64,000 bases of DNA from Pigmentiphaga kullae (GCF_004216695.1 NZ_SGXC01000001.1:1178001-1242000), one strand, 5' to 3'. Shown: positions 8,859 to 18,040, counted from the first letter of the stretch. The notes: generated from the letters alone by a model not told the origin. Made by a program: numbers and translations.

Positions 8859-9767
8859 ATGAAATCGCTGAATCCCGCCTATCTGCTGACTTTCAGCAGC
8901 GCGATGGAACTGGGCAGCTTCACCGCCGCCGCCGAACGGGCGGGCATGACCCAACCCGCCGTCAGCCACCAGATCCGCGAGCTGGAACGACGCCTGCAAT
9001 TGCGGCTGGTCGAGCGGGTGGGACGCCGGGTGGCGCCGACGCAGGCCGGCACACTGCTGCTGGAGCATGCGGCGCGCATCAAGCTGGCGCTGGATGATGC
9101 CGAGGCGGCTATGCAGCGCCATGCCAGCACGCCGGGCGGGCTGGTGCGCGTGGGTACCGGCGCCACGGCGTGCATCCATCTGCTTCCGCCAGTGCTGCGC
9201 CAGCTCAAGCGCAGGATGCCGGCCATCGATATCGTGGTCAGTACCGGGAACACGCCCGAGATCCTGAGGCGGGTGGAGGACAATGCGCTGGATGCCGCGC
9301 TGGTGACCTTGCCCGCCACCGGACGCAGCCTGGACATCACGCCCATCGTCCAGGATGCCTTCGTTGCCATCGCGCCGAAGGGCGAGGCGTCGGCACGGCG
9401 AATCTCGCCCCAGGCGCTGGCGCGTCGGCCGCTGGTGCTGTTCGAGACGGGCGCCAACACCCGGCGGCTGATCGATGAGTGGTTCGCGCGCGCGGGCTGC
9501 CGCGTGAAGCCGGTCATGGAGCTGGGCAGCGTCGAGGCGATCAAGGAAATGGTCGCCGCCGGCCTGGGATGGTCCATTCTGCCCGGGCTTGCGGTGGCGC
9601 CGCCCGGCCGACGCGGCGGACTGGACGTGATCCGCCTCGCGCCCGGCCTGGAACGCACGCTGGCCTGGGTGATGCGGCGCGACAAGCCGCTCAACCGCGC
9701 CCTGGGCATGGTCAGCGAAGCGGTCCTGGGATTGCGCGGCCGCAAGGAGGCCCGATGGCTACAATGA
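8859..9767 (+). CDS. LysR-family regulator
   Basis: 302-residue LysR protein. Helix-turn-helix: SFTAAAERAGMTQPAVSHQIREL at residues about 20-42 (key part TQPAVSHQI). The effector domain begins at GGLVRVGTGATACIH. The CysB/CbbR-like effector region includes SVEAIKEMVAAGLGWSILPG, which often forms part of the inducer-responsive dimer. Divergently placed from the MFS-SDR operon with a 99-nt intergenic dyad, so local control of that operon is the simplest reading. Confidence 0.9.
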   Translation: MKSLNPAYLLTFSSAMELGSFTAAAERAGMTQPAVSHQIRELERRLQLRLVERVGRRVAPTQAGTLLLEHAARIKLALDDAEAAMQRHASTPGGLVRVGTGATACIHLLPPVLRQLKRRMPAIDIVVSTGNTPEILRRVEDNALDAALVTLPATGRSLDITPIVQDAFVAIAPKGEASARRISPQALARRPLVLFETGANTRRLIDEWFARAGCRVKPVMELGSVEAIKEMVAAGLGWSILPGLAVAPPGRRGGLDVIRLAPGLERTLAWVMRRDKPLNRALGMVSEAVLGLRGRKEARWLQ

Positions 9768-9807
9768 CAGGCATCGCCGGTTCCCGGATCCGGAACACCC
9801 CAGCCGC

Positions 9808-10758
9808 ATGTCCGACCACAAGCGAATCAACCTCCAGCTGCTGACCTATCTCGATGCCCTGATGCGCGAGCGGCACGTGACGCGCGCGGCCGAGCGGGTC
9901 GGTATCGGCCAGTCGGCCATGTCGAGCGCGCTGGCCCGGCTGCGCGAGATCTTCCACGACCCGCTGCTGGTCAAGACCTCGTCGGGCATGGAGCCCACGG
10001 CGCGCGGCGTGGAGCTCGCGCGCAAGGTGCACGAGGCGCTGGAACTGATCGACGCGGCCACGCGCGGCACCGACGAGTTCGTGCCCGGGGTGGCCGAGGG
10101 GCATTTCCGCATCCTGGCTTCCGAGGGCGTGGCGCGCCAGTTCCTGCCCGGCCTGATGGCCCGCGCCCGGCGCGAGGCGCCGCGGCTGCGGTTCACGTCG
10201 CGGCCGGTGGACATCCGCCGCACCCACGAATACCTGCGCGACGCCGAGGGCGATCTCGTCATCGGCTATGTCCGGCAGGTGCCGCAGGACCTGCACCAGA
10301 CCGTGCTGTACCCGCAAAGCATCGTCTGCATCGCGGCGGCCGGCCATGACGGCATCCGGGGCTCGCTCACGCTCGAGCAATTCCTGGCCTATCCGCATGT
10401 GGTCTGGGGCACCGGCCCGGTGCCCTATCCGACCATCGAGGTCATGGTGGACGACATCCTGGAGCGGCGCGGCCTGGCCCGCGACGTGGGGCTGCGGGTG
10501 CCCAACGTGCTGTTGTCGGCCGACGTGGTGGCGGTGACCGACATGCTGGCCATCGTGCCGCAGCGCATCGCCTGCGACGCGGCACGGACCCTGCCGCTGC
10601 AGATCCTGCCCCTGCCTTTCGACACCGACCGCGCCGATCTGAGCATGCTGTGGCACGAGCGCGTGCACCGCGAGCCCGCGCATATCTGGCTGCGCGGCGT
10701 GATGCGCGACGTGGCCGCGCAACTGCGGCAGGACGCGGCGATCGACGGTTCTCAATAG
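9808..10758 (+). CDS. LysR-family regulator, NodD/NahR-like
   Basis: 316-residue LysR regulator of the same branch as the one at 1485 (compare HDPLLVKTSSGMEPT with NPLFVRTSRGMRPT). The helix-turn-helix spans RAAERVGIGQSAMSSALARL. A possible -10 TACAAT lies at 9760-9765, inside the 3' end of the preceding LysR gene. Two LysR genes in tandem with a 40-nt gap are unusual; this one more likely serves the downstream hydrolase-bicupin-Bug group starting at 10815. Confidence 0.88.
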   Translation: MSDHKRINLQLLTYLDALMRERHVTRAAERVGIGQSAMSSALARLREIFHDPLLVKTSSGMEPTARGVELARKVHEALELIDAATRGTDEFVPGVAEGHFRILASEGVARQFLPGLMARARREAPRLRFTSRPVDIRRTHEYLRDAEGDLVIGYVRQVPQDLHQTVLYPQSIVCIAAAGHDGIRGSLTLEQFLAYPHVVWGTGPVPYPTIEVMVDDILERRGLARDVGLRVPNVLLSADVVAVTDMLAIVPQRIACDAARTLPLQILPLPFDTDRADLSMLWHERVHREPAHIWLRGVMRDVAAQLRQDAAIDGSQ

Positions 10759-10814
10759 CGGTATCGGCGGCGCGCGATTGTGCCGCACCGGGCCGGCTTG
10801 CTGTAATCGCCGGC

Positions 10815-11576
10815 ATGCAAGATCACCTGATTGCTCCCGTGGACCGCCGGTGGCGGGAAGAGCGGCTGCGGCTTTCCGTCCAGGGCCGCGCTGTGCCGGG
10901 CATCGCCTGGCTGCCCCCGGATCCCTGTGCCGGGCTGGTCCTGGCCTGCCATGGCGGCAGTGGCCACAAGGAATCGACGGCAGTGCTGGCCATGCGCGAC
11001 CGCCTGCTGCCCGCAGGCTATGCGGTCGCCGCCATCGACGGCCCGGTGCATGGGGACCGCCGAGCCGATGGCTCGCGCGACGCCGGCGCGGCGAAGGCGG
11101 ATTTCCGCGCCGCGTGGCGCGAGGGGGCCGCCCGCGACAGCATGACGGCCGATTGGCGCGCCTTCCTGGATGCCCTGCTGGCGTGGCCGGTGCTGGCGGA
11201 TCGGCCCGTGGGCTACATGGGCGTTTCCATGGGCACGGCCTACGGGCTGCCCTACCTGGCCGCGGACGATCGGGTGCGCGCCGCCGTGCTAGGCCTGTGG
11301 GGCGTCTCGTATCCCGCCAGCGAACACCTGGCGCCGGCGGCGCGGCAACTGCGCATTCCCGTGTGGTTCACCCAGCAATGGGATGACGAGATCTTCGACC
11401 GCGCGGGAACGGCCGAGCTGTTCGACGCGCTGGGCAGCGAGGACAAGCGGCTGGTGGCCTACCCCGGCCCCCACCTGGAACTTTCCGGCGAGCGATTGGA
11501 CGATGCCGCCGCCTTTCTCGTCTCGCGGCTGCGCGCCGCCTGCCGGCCGGCCGTGGCCGGCGCTATTCCCTGTTGA
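10815..11576 (+). CDS. Alpha/beta hydrolase, dienelactone hydrolase-like
   Basis: 253-residue alpha/beta hydrolase. LVLACHGGSGHKES gives the oxyanion region, GVSMG the nucleophile Ser138, QWDDEIF the acid and PGPHLELS the histidine. The fold and length suit esterase or dienelactone hydrolase-type enzymes that open lactones after ring cleavage. The ATG at 10815 is chosen because upstream in-frame starts lie inside the LysR gene. It is followed after 10 nt by a bicupin gene and then by a Bug receptor, forming an apparent catabolic operon. Confidence 0.82.
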   Translation: MQDHLIAPVDRRWREERLRLSVQGRAVPGIAWLPPDPCAGLVLACHGGSGHKESTAVLAMRDRLLPAGYAVAAIDGPVHGDRRADGSRDAGAAKADFRAAWREGAARDSMTADWRAFLDALLAWPVLADRPVGYMGVSMGTAYGLPYLAADDRVRAAVLGLWGVSYPASEHLAPAARQLRIPVWFTQQWDDEIFDRAGTAELFDALGSEDKRLVAYPGPHLELSGERLDDAAAFLVSRLRAACRPAVAGAIPC

Positions 11577-11586
11577 TGGAGCCTGG

Positions 11587-12690
11587 ATGAAAACCCTGGA
11601 TGTCTCGTACGAAGCCATGGGCGCCCGCACGGCGCGGTTCGACGACTATGCCGAGGCGGAGCGCGAAGGCGCGCGCGCCGACGCTGTGCGCGCGCTGTGG
11701 GGCGGGCAACTGGTGGCCTTGATGGGGGCCCGCAGCACGCGGGGCCGCTTCGCCGACCCCCGCGTGCCCAGCCCCGCGCGCGCCTGCACCGGCTATGCGG
11801 CGTGGGACGCCGGCCGGGGTTCGCTGCCCTACCGCAACCCCGATGCCATGGAGAACATCCTGTGCCTGGCGGGCACGCTGCGCGTGCGCTTCGGCCCGGA
11901 TCTGGCGCACGAGATCCGCCTGGGGCGCTTCGACATGCTGTCGATACCCGCCGACGTGCTGCACGAGGTTTCCTGCCATGGCGCGGAGGGTGCCAAGGCG
12001 CTGATGCTGCTCAATGGCGCGCCCGATTGCGCCTATCCCGCGATATTCCCGGGGCCGCTGCCGGCGGCGATCGAGGCGCGAGAGCTGGCTGCGCTGAATG
12101 CGCGCGTCGAGCCGGGGCGCGGACGCGAGGCCGATCCGGACACGATGGCGCAGCGCGTGACCCGCTTCGCCACGCTGGTGCCGTACAAGCGTGCCCTGAA
12201 CGCGCGCAGTGCCATTCCGGCCGAGGCCACCGAGTGGCTGACCGCCAGTTCCGTGTTTCCGCTGCTGGTGCCGGACGGCCACCTCGGCCGCTCGCAGGAT
12301 GCGCCGCTCAAGGGCGGCCCGGGCCTGTACGTGGCGATCGCCGAATGCGTGCCCGACGACGGCCCGCTGCCGCACGCGCATTTCGACACGCAGGAATCGT
12401 TCTTCGTGCTGGATGGCGAATGGGACATCACCTGGGGCTTCGAGGACGAGTACCGCCTGCCGGTGCGCGCCTGCGACCTGGTGGGCGTGCCCACCGGCGC
12501 GATGCGCGCCTTCCGCAACACCGGCAAGGAAACCGCGCGGCTGTTCGTGATCATCCAGGGCCAGGAGCGGATGAGCGATACCGTCGTCTATTCCCCCAAG
12601 GTGGGCGAAGAGGTCAAGCGCCGCTTCGGCCCCGAGGTGGTCGAGGCCTTCCGCAAGGTCAACATCACGTTCGACGCCGAACGCGCCTGA
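11587..12690 (+). CDS. Bicupin protein, gentisate/hydroxynaphthoate dioxygenase-like
   Basis: 367-residue protein with two cupin barrels. The N-terminal barrel (about 80-150) has DAMENILCLAGTLRV and HEVSCHG; the C-terminal barrel (about 255-330) keeps the metal motif PHAHFDTQESFFVLDGEW (His-x-His and Glu). Family members include ring-cleaving dioxygenases for gentisate and salicylate, but isomerases and binding proteins also use this fold. Only the C-terminal barrel shows a full HxH-E set, so one metal site is likely. Placed between a dienelactone hydrolase-like gene and a Bug gene, it is plausibly the ring-cleavage step. Confidence 0.7.
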   Translation: MKTLDVSYEAMGARTARFDDYAEAEREGARADAVRALWGGQLVALMGARSTRGRFADPRVPSPARACTGYAAWDAGRGSLPYRNPDAMENILCLAGTLRVRFGPDLAHEIRLGRFDMLSIPADVLHEVSCHGAEGAKALMLLNGAPDCAYPAIFPGPLPAAIEARELAALNARVEPGRGREADPDTMAQRVTRFATLVPYKRALNARSAIPAEATEWLTASSVFPLLVPDGHLGRSQDAPLKGGPGLYVAIAECVPDDGPLPHAHFDTQESFFVLDGEWDITWGFEDEYRLPVRACDLVGVPTGAMRAFRNTGKETARLFVIIQGQERMSDTVVYSPKVGEEVKRRFGPEVVEAFRKVNITFDAERA

Positions 12691-12743
12691 ACCATGATCC
12701 GCCAGCCTCCGCAGAGAGGCCGCGCGGCAAAGGAGGAGTGGAG

Positions 12744-13733
12744 ATGAAGCAAGGATTTGTCGTGTCGGAACGCGGGCGGCGCCTGGCCGCGTTGTTCGTG
12801 GCGAGCCTGGCGCTGGCAGCCGGGCGGGCCGATGCCCAGCCGTATCCGGCCAAGTCCATCAAGCTGATCGTGCCCTACGCGCCGGGCGGCGTGACCGACG
12901 TATCCGCCCGGCTGGTCGCGCAGAAGCTGGGCGAGCTGCTGGGCCAGACGGTATACGTGGAGAACAAGGGCGGCGGCGGTACCCGCATCGGGGCTTCGGA
13001 AGCGGCGCGCGCCGCGCCCGACGGCTATACCCTGCTGTACGCCAACTCCATCACGCACGGCACCCTCCCGGCCACGGCGGCTTCGCTGCCGTTCGATCCG
13101 GTCAAGGATTTCACGCCCATCGCCAAGCTGTTCTGGTATGCCAGCACCATCGTCTGCCATCCCTCGGTGCCGGCCAATACCGTGGCCGAGCTGGTGTCCT
13201 ATGCCAAGGCCCATCCCGGCAAGCTGAGCTACGCCAGCGCCGGCCCCGGCACGGGCAATCATTTCTCCAGCGAACTGTTCAACGTGATGGCGGGTGTGAA
13301 GATCGTGCACGTGCCCTATCGCGGCAGCGGCCCGGCATTGCAGGACGTGATCGCCGGGCAGGTCAGCTGTACCCACGACGGCGCGGCCAAGCCCTACGTC
13401 GACGCGGGCAAGGTCAAGGCCATCGCCACCACCGGAATCGCCCGCGACCCGCGCCTGCCCGACGTGCCCACGGTGGACGAGGCGGGCCTGAAGGGCTATG
13501 ACATGACCTGGTGGCAGGGCGTGATGGCGCCGGCCGGGACGCCGCCCGCCGTGGTGGAACGGCTGGCGCGCGCGACGCAGGCGCTGGCCAGGGACGAGGC
13601 ATTTCGCGCCAAGGCCTACGACATCGGCCTGAACGTGCAGTACGAGCCGGCCGACGTCCTGGCCAGGCAGGTCGTGCAGGATATCGCCAAGTTCCGCCGG
13701 ATCGCGGCCGAGGCCAACATCGTGCTGGACTGA
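12744..13733 (+). CDS. Bug/TctC-family periplasmic solute receptor
   Basis: 329-residue Bug receptor. The signal peptide ends at ADA near residue 31, followed by QPYPAKSIKLIVPYAPGG; HVPYRGSG and PAGTPPAVVERL are also conserved. The ATG at 12744 has AGGAGGAG 5 nt upstream. As third gene after the hydrolase and bicupin it probably captures their substrate. The pocket residue run NSITHGTLPATAASL differs from the other Bugs here, so the ligand probably differs. It ends 7 nt before the convergent RidA gene. Confidence 0.92.
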   Translation: MKQGFVVSERGRRLAALFVASLALAAGRADAQPYPAKSIKLIVPYAPGGVTDVSARLVAQKLGELLGQTVYVENKGGGGTRIGASEAARAAPDGYTLLYANSITHGTLPATAASLPFDPVKDFTPIAKLFWYASTIVCHPSVPANTVAELVSYAKAHPGKLSYASAGPGTGNHFSSELFNVMAGVKIVHVPYRGSGPALQDVIAGQVSCTHDGAAKPYVDAGKVKAIATTGIARDPRLPDVPTVDEAGLKGYDMTWWQGVMAPAGTPPAVVERLARATQALARDEAFRAKAYDIGLNVQYEPADVLARQVVQDIAKFRRIAAEANIVLD

Positions 13734-13740
13734 AGTGACG

Positions 13741-14133
13741 CTACGGCGCGGGCCGCAGCGCCACCGCCTCGACTTCCACCCGCATGCCGTAGTGCAGCGC
13801 CGGCACGGGCACGACCGCCCGCGCCGGCCGCGCATCGCCCAGCGCCCGGCGGTAGGCCTGGTCGAAGGCCGGCCAGTGTTCCACGCCGGCCAGGTAAACC
13901 GTGACCTTCAAGACGTCGTGCCAGTTGCACCCCGCCGCGGCCAGCGCGGCTTCGACGTTGCGCAGCGCGAGGGCGGCCTGCTCGTCCAGCGGCAGGTCGG
14001 CGCGCGGTTCGCCCGCGGCATCCAGCGGCAGTTGTCCGGACACGAAGGCAAGGCCGCCGCCAGCGGCCACGTGCGCATAGTGGCCGCGCGGCGCGGCAAG
14101 GTCCGCCACGGCCGGGAACGCGACGTCGCTCAT
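13741..14133 (-). CDS. RidA-family enamine/imine deaminase
   Basis: 130-residue RidA (YjgF/YER057c) protein. The family turn FVSGQLPLDAAG and the arginine of PARAVV, corresponding to the catalytic Arg105 of RidA, are both kept, so it should hydrolyse 2-aminoacrylate-type enamines. Its ATG (14133) overlaps the TGA of the upstream PLP enzyme by one base, meaning the two are translated together. That enzyme is D-serine dehydratase-like and would release just such an enamine, so the pair makes chemical sense. Confidence 0.88.
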   Translation of the reverse strand: MSDVAFPAVADLAAPRGHYAHVAAGGGLAFVSGQLPLDAAGEPRADLPLDEQAALALRNVEAALAAAGCNWHDVLKVTVYLAGVEHWPAFDQAYRRALGDARPARAVVPVPALHYGMRVEVEAVALRPAP

Positions 14134-15266
14134 CACCATCCCCCGAAGCGCGGCCAGTGGGCCTCGACGCCGGTGTCCGCGGCCACGACGGCATAGGCGC
14201 CGTGCTGGGCGGCGGTGGCGCAGGCGTGGTTGGGCAGGATGCGCAGCAGGGTGCCCACCGGCAGCATGGGCGTGGCGGCGGGGTCGGCGCGATGGCGGAT
14301 GATGCCGTGTTCCTGGTTCGCGTCGACCATGATCAGGTCCTGCAGCGGCTTTCCCTCCAGGTCGCACACGAGGCCATAGCCCTGGTCCACCGGCTGTCTG
14401 GCCGTGCCGCGGTCGCGCGACATGGCCATCCAGCCCGCATCGGTGATCAGCCAGCCCTTTTCCTCTTGATGGCCGATTACGGTGCACAGCACGGACAAGG
14501 CGATGTCGTCGGTCCGGCAGACGCCCAGCCCGTTCATGACCAGGTCGAAGAACACGAACACGCCGGCCCGCACCTCGGTGACGCCGTCCAGCGAGCGCGC
14601 GAAATGCGCGGTGGGGGTGCTGCCCACACTGACCACCGGCGCCGCGTGGCCGGCCTCGCGCAGACGTTGCGCAGCCCGCACCGCGCCCGCCCGTTCCTGC
14701 TCGGCCATGGCGACGATGGCTTCGGTGGAGCGGCAGTTGTAGGAGTCGCCGGCATGGGTCAGGACGCCCGCCGCCCAGGCGCCCTCGCCTTCGCGCCCCG
14801 ACAGGCGGGCGGCGATGTCCAGCAGCACGGGGTCCTCGGGCTTGACGCCGGATCGGTGCCCGTCGGTATCGATCTCGATCAGCACGGGCAGCCGCAGGCC
14901 GTGGTCGAGCGCGTAGGCGTGGGTGGCCGCTGCCGCTTTGGCGTTGTCCAGGATGAGTGTCAGCCGGGCGCCCCGCCGTGCCAGGCGCTCCACGTGCGGC
15001 AGCTTGGACGGCACGATGCCCACGGCGTAAAGGATGTCGGTCCAGCCGTGGTCCAGGAAGTATTCGGCTTCCTTCAGCGTGGAGACGGTGATGGGCGTGC
15101 CGGGCGGGCCCAGGCGCCGCGCGACGTCGGCGGACTTGTTGGTCTTGACGTGCGGCCGCAGCGCGACGCCGAAGGGAGCCAGCCGCTCGCGCAGCCGCGC
15201 GATGTTGCGGTCCATCCTGGTCCGGTCCAGCACCAGGACGGGAGTTTCGAGTTCGTTCAGTTGCAT
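14133..15266 (-). CDS. PLP-dependent D-3-hydroxyamino acid dehydratase/aldolase (D-serine dehydratase-like)
   Basis: 377-residue fold-type III PLP enzyme of the alanine racemase N-terminal plus D-serine dehydratase-like family. The PLP lysine is Lys41 in LRPHVKTNKS. Near the C-terminus NHAC gives His347 and Cys349. In this family a His-x-Cys metal pair at that place is known for eukaryotic-type D-serine dehydratase and D-3-hydroxyaspartate dehydratase, while D-threonine aldolases carry His-x-Asp. Dehydratase activity is therefore favoured. Upstream of RidA (1-nt overlap) and downstream of a Bug gene by 13 nt, so probably a three-gene operon. Exact substrate unproven. Confidence 0.8.
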   Translation of the reverse strand: MQLNELETPVLVLDRTRMDRNIARLRERLAPFGVALRPHVKTNKSADVARRLGPPGTPITVSTLKEAEYFLDHGWTDILYAVGIVPSKLPHVERLARRGARLTLILDNAKAAAATHAYALDHGLRLPVLIEIDTDGHRSGVKPEDPVLLDIAARLSGREGEGAWAAGVLTHAGDSYNCRSTEAIVAMAEQERAGAVRAAQRLREAGHAAPVVSVGSTPTAHFARSLDGVTEVRAGVFVFFDLVMNGLGVCRTDDIALSVLCTVIGHQEEKGWLITDAGWMAMSRDRGTARQPVDQGYGLVCDLEGKPLQDLIMVDANQEHGIIRHRADPAATPMLPVGTLLRILPNHACATAAQHGAYAVVAADTGVEAHWPRFGGW

Positions 15267-15279
15267 GATGTGCCTGGGT

Positions 15280-16257
15280 TCAATCGATGTAGACGTTCCT
15301 GGCCTCGAGTATGGGGCGCAGGCGGGCGATCTCGCTGTCCACCAGCCGGGCGAGGTGGCCGGGCGTGTTGTCGGCGCGGGCGGGGAATTCCACGCCCACG
15401 TCGCGCATCTGCTTGACCAGCGCCGGGTCGGCCAGCGCGTCGTTGATGGCGGCGTTGAGCTTGTCCACGATGGCGGGCGGCGTACCGCGCGGCGCGAACA
15501 GCGCGTTCCACGAACGGAAGTCGATGGCGGTCCTGCCGCTGCTTTGCGCCGTGGCGACCTTGGGCAGGCCGGGGAAGGGCTCGCGCGTCAGCACGGCAAC
15601 GGCCCGCACCCGTCCGCTGGCGGCCTGCGCCAGCGAGGTGGTGGTCTGGTCGCACATGAAGTCGGTTTCGCCGCCCATCAGCCCGGTCGTGGCCGGTGCC
15701 ACCCCCTTGTAGGGCACGTGCATGACCTCGGCCTTCATGTCGCTCAGCAGCAGCAGGCAGGCCAGGTGCGCGATCGAACCCACGCCCGCGCTGCCGTACG
15801 ACATGGTGGCCTTGTGGGCCCGGAGATAGTCGGCGAACTGCGGGAAGTCGTTGACGGGCAGCCCCTGCTTGACCAGCAGCAGCATCGGCGCCGACCCGAC
15901 CTGGCCCAGCGGTTCGAAATCCTTGCGTGCGTCGTACAGCGGCTTGCGATACATGATCATGTTGGCCGCATGCGTGCCTATGGTGCCGAAGCCTATGGTA
16001 TAGCCGTCGGCGGCGGCGCGGGCCAGCTTCTGCATGCCGATGGAGCCGCCGGCGCCGCCCACGTTCTCGACCACGACCGAGACGCCCAGGCGCGGCCCCA
16101 GCTTGGCCGCCACGGCCCGCCCCAGCGCATCGCTGGGACCGCCCGCGGGGAACGGCATGATCAGGGTGACAGGCTTGTCGGGCCAGGCCTGGGCGCAGGC
16201 GGAAGAAGTGGCGGCGAGCGCGAGCAGCGCTCCCGCGGCGATGGCGGCGGTTTTCAT
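15280..16257 (-). CDS. Bug/TctC-family periplasmic solute receptor
   Basis: 325-residue Bug receptor with signal peptide ending at ACA near residue 22, then AWPDKPVTLIMPFPAGGPSD. HVPYKGVAP is conserved. It precedes the D-serine dehydratase-like and RidA genes in the same orientation, suggesting delivery of a D-3-hydroxyamino acid or related carboxylate, although Bugs bind mostly through carboxylates and this is inference. The gap to the upstream HAD gene is 41 nt, so all four genes could form one transcript. Confidence 0.92.
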   Translation of the reverse strand: MKTAAIAAGALLALAATSSACAQAWPDKPVTLIMPFPAGGPSDALGRAVAAKLGPRLGVSVVVENVGGAGGSIGMQKLARAAADGYTIGFGTIGTHAANMIMYRKPLYDARKDFEPLGQVGSAPMLLLVKQGLPVNDFPQFADYLRAHKATMSYGSAGVGSIAHLACLLLLSDMKAEVMHVPYKGVAPATTGLMGGETDFMCDQTTTSLAQAASGRVRAVAVLTREPFPGLPKVATAQSSGRTAIDFRSWNALFAPRGTPPAIVDKLNAAINDALADPALVKQMRDVGVEFPARADNTPGHLARLVDSEIARLRPILEARNVYID

Positions 16258-16298
16258 GGGGACTCCAGGAAGAGGAAAGGTCCGGCGGCGTCGGGGTG

Positions 16299-16937
16299 TC
16301 AGCCGCGCCGGGGGCTGTTGGCGAGTTCCAGCGCCGGCAGGATGCCGCGCGCTTCCTGGCGCGCGGCCGGCGCGCCGTCGGGCAGCGCAAGTCCCACCCG
16401 GTTGTGCCAGAAGGTGTCCATGCCGACCGCCGAGGTGCCGAACAGGTCGTAGCCGGATCCGGCCACGAACAGCGTGTTGGCGGGCTGGGCGCCCAACTCC
16501 CGCAAGGCCAGTCGATAGGGGTGGGGATCGGGCTTGTAGTAGCCGGCCCGTTCCGAGGTCACGACCACGTCCATGGGGACGTTCAGCAGGCCGGCGGCCA
16601 ATCGGCCCAGCCGCTCCGAGCAATTGGTGACCACCCCCAGGCGGTGCGTGCCGCGCAGGTTTTCCAGCACCGTCGCCACGCCGTCCCAGGGGGCGAGTTC
16701 GGCCCAGCGTTCCTCCAGCGTGTCGGCGGCGGCCAGCGGCAGATCGGTCTCGGCGGCCGCTTCCCGCACCAGGGTTTCGTACGGCCGATAGGCGCCGCAG
16801 GCATAGGTGCGCTTCAGGTAGGCGGCGCGCCAGGCGCGGCCCGCTTCTTCGCCGCCGGCGGCGCTGTTCCACAGGGTCCAGGAGTCGAGCAGCGCGGTCA
16901 GCAGGTCGAACAGAACGAAATCGTATTGGCGGCTCAT
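16299..16937 (-). CDS. HAD hydrolase, L-2-haloacid dehalogenase-like
   Basis: 212-residue HAD-superfamily hydrolase. The nucleophile is Asp11 in VLFDLLTALLD; the second Asp seen in phosphatase-type HADs is absent, as in L-2-haloacid dehalogenases. VVTNCSERLG gives the Ser/Asn loop, YYKPDP the lysine, and AGSGYDLFGTSAVGMDTFW matches the dehalogenase S-x4-D-x2-G pattern. The usual GTL after the nucleophile reads LTAL, so activity needs caution. First gene of the minus-strand group, divergent from the LysR gene at 17037. Confidence 0.78.
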   Translation of the reverse strand: MSRQYDFVLFDLLTALLDSWTLWNSAAGGEEAGRAWRAAYLKRTYACGAYRPYETLVREAAAETDLPLAAADTLEERWAELAPWDGVATVLENLRGTHRLGVVTNCSERLGRLAAGLLNVPMDVVVTSERAGYYKPDPHPYRLALRELGAQPANTLFVAGSGYDLFGTSAVGMDTFWHNRVGLALPDGAPAARQEARGILPALELANSPRRG

Positions 16938-17036
16938 GGCGGTCGGGAATGATCGGTGAATGATGGCCAGTGTAGGAGGCGCGCGGCCGGATGTGGTTAA
17001 TGGAATAGAATTTCTTCATTCACCAAAAGGTTAATA

Positions 17037-17978
17037 ATGAAGCTGGACATCGACGACCTGCGCTTCATCCTGGCGCTGGACCGTGTAGGCAGCCTGGCCG
17101 CCCTGGCACGCGAGGAAAACGTCACGCCGCCCGCGGTCACCAAGCGTCTCGGCCAGCTCGAGGCGCGGCTGGGCGTGCGTCTGGCGATGCGCACCACGCG
17201 CCGCCTGCAGCTGACGCACGAGGGGCACCTGCTGGCCCAGCATGCCACCGGGGTCATCGAGCGCATGCAGGCCATCGAGGAGGCCTTGCAGCAGCGCAGC
17301 CAGGTGGTGGCGGGCAAGCTGAAGGTGCACGGCCCGTTCGGCTTCGGCCGCCAGCATCTCGCGCCGCTGCTGGACGCGTTCCGCGCCAGCCATCCGCAGG
17401 TCGAGGTCCAGCTTTTCCTGTCCGACAACCTCATGCTGCCCAGCCAGCCCGTGCATGGCCGCGACGCCTTCGATGTGCTGGTCAGCATCGGCGAGATACC
17501 CGACTCGCGCTGGGTGGCGCACCGGCTGGCGCCCAACCGGCGCGTACTGTGCGCTGCGCCGGCCTACCTGCGCGGCGCGCCCGCGATCGAGAGCCCCGCC
17601 GATCTGGCGGAGCACGCTTGCCTGGTGCTGCGCGAGAACGACGAGGACGTGACGATGTGGCGCTTCATGCAGCGCGAGGGCCGGGGCGAGCCGCGCCTGC
17701 ACACGGTGCGCGTGCACCCCGCCATGGAAAGCAACGATGGCGAGGTCATCCGCCAATGGTGCCTGGCGGGCCGGGGGATCATGGTGCGCTCGGAATGGGA
17801 CGTGGCCGCCAGCGTGGCCGAGGGGTCGCTGGTGGCGCTGCTGCCGCGCCACCGGCTGCCCGACGCCGATGTGACGGCGCTGGTGCCGCAGTCGCGCATC
17901 GCTTCGGCCCGCGCCCGGCTGTTCGTCGACATGCTGAAGAAGGCCTTCCGGCCCCGGCCGCCGTGGCGTGCGGCATGA
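17037..17978 (+). CDS. LysR-family regulator
   Basis: 313-residue LysR protein of the CrgA/DsdC-adjacent branch: LRFILALDRVGSLAALAREENV, then PPAVTKRLGQLEARLGVRLAMRTTRRLQLTHEG in the DNA-binding half (recognition segment PPAVTKRLGQLE), and GKLKVHGPFGFGR at the effector domain start. It is divergent from the HAD-Bug-dehydratase-RidA group with 99 nt of AT-rich DNA between them, so it probably controls that group. Its stop codon region touches the promoter of the MarR gene. Confidence 0.9.
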   Translation: MKLDIDDLRFILALDRVGSLAALAREENVTPPAVTKRLGQLEARLGVRLAMRTTRRLQLTHEGHLLAQHATGVIERMQAIEEALQQRSQVVAGKLKVHGPFGFGRQHLAPLLDAFRASHPQVEVQLFLSDNLMLPSQPVHGRDAFDVLVSIGEIPDSRWVAHRLAPNRRVLCAAPAYLRGAPAIESPADLAEHACLVLRENDEDVTMWRFMQREGRGEPRLHTVRVHPAMESNDGEVIRQWCLAGRGIMVRSEWDVAASVAEGSLVALLPRHRLPDADVTALVPQSRIASARARLFVDMLKKAFRPRPPWRAA

Positions 17979-18005
17979 CTGCGCACAGGCCCGGGACCCG
18001 TCCTC

Positions 18006-18011
18006 TACAAT
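18006..18011 (+). promoter_or_regulatory. Putative -10 element of the MarR gene
   Basis: TACAAT, 35 nt upstream of the proposed CTG start and 19 nt before the GGAGG ribosome site. No clear -35 hexamer is seen. It argues that translation begins downstream of this point. Confidence 0.35.
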
Positions 18012-18040
18012 GCCCCCGCATTGCCGTCTGGAGGTCCGCC

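Noticed and set aside
15280-17019. Bug protein with a long N-terminal extension
   Set aside because: The extension is the HAD gene read in another frame; the signal peptide at 16257 is the natural Bug start.
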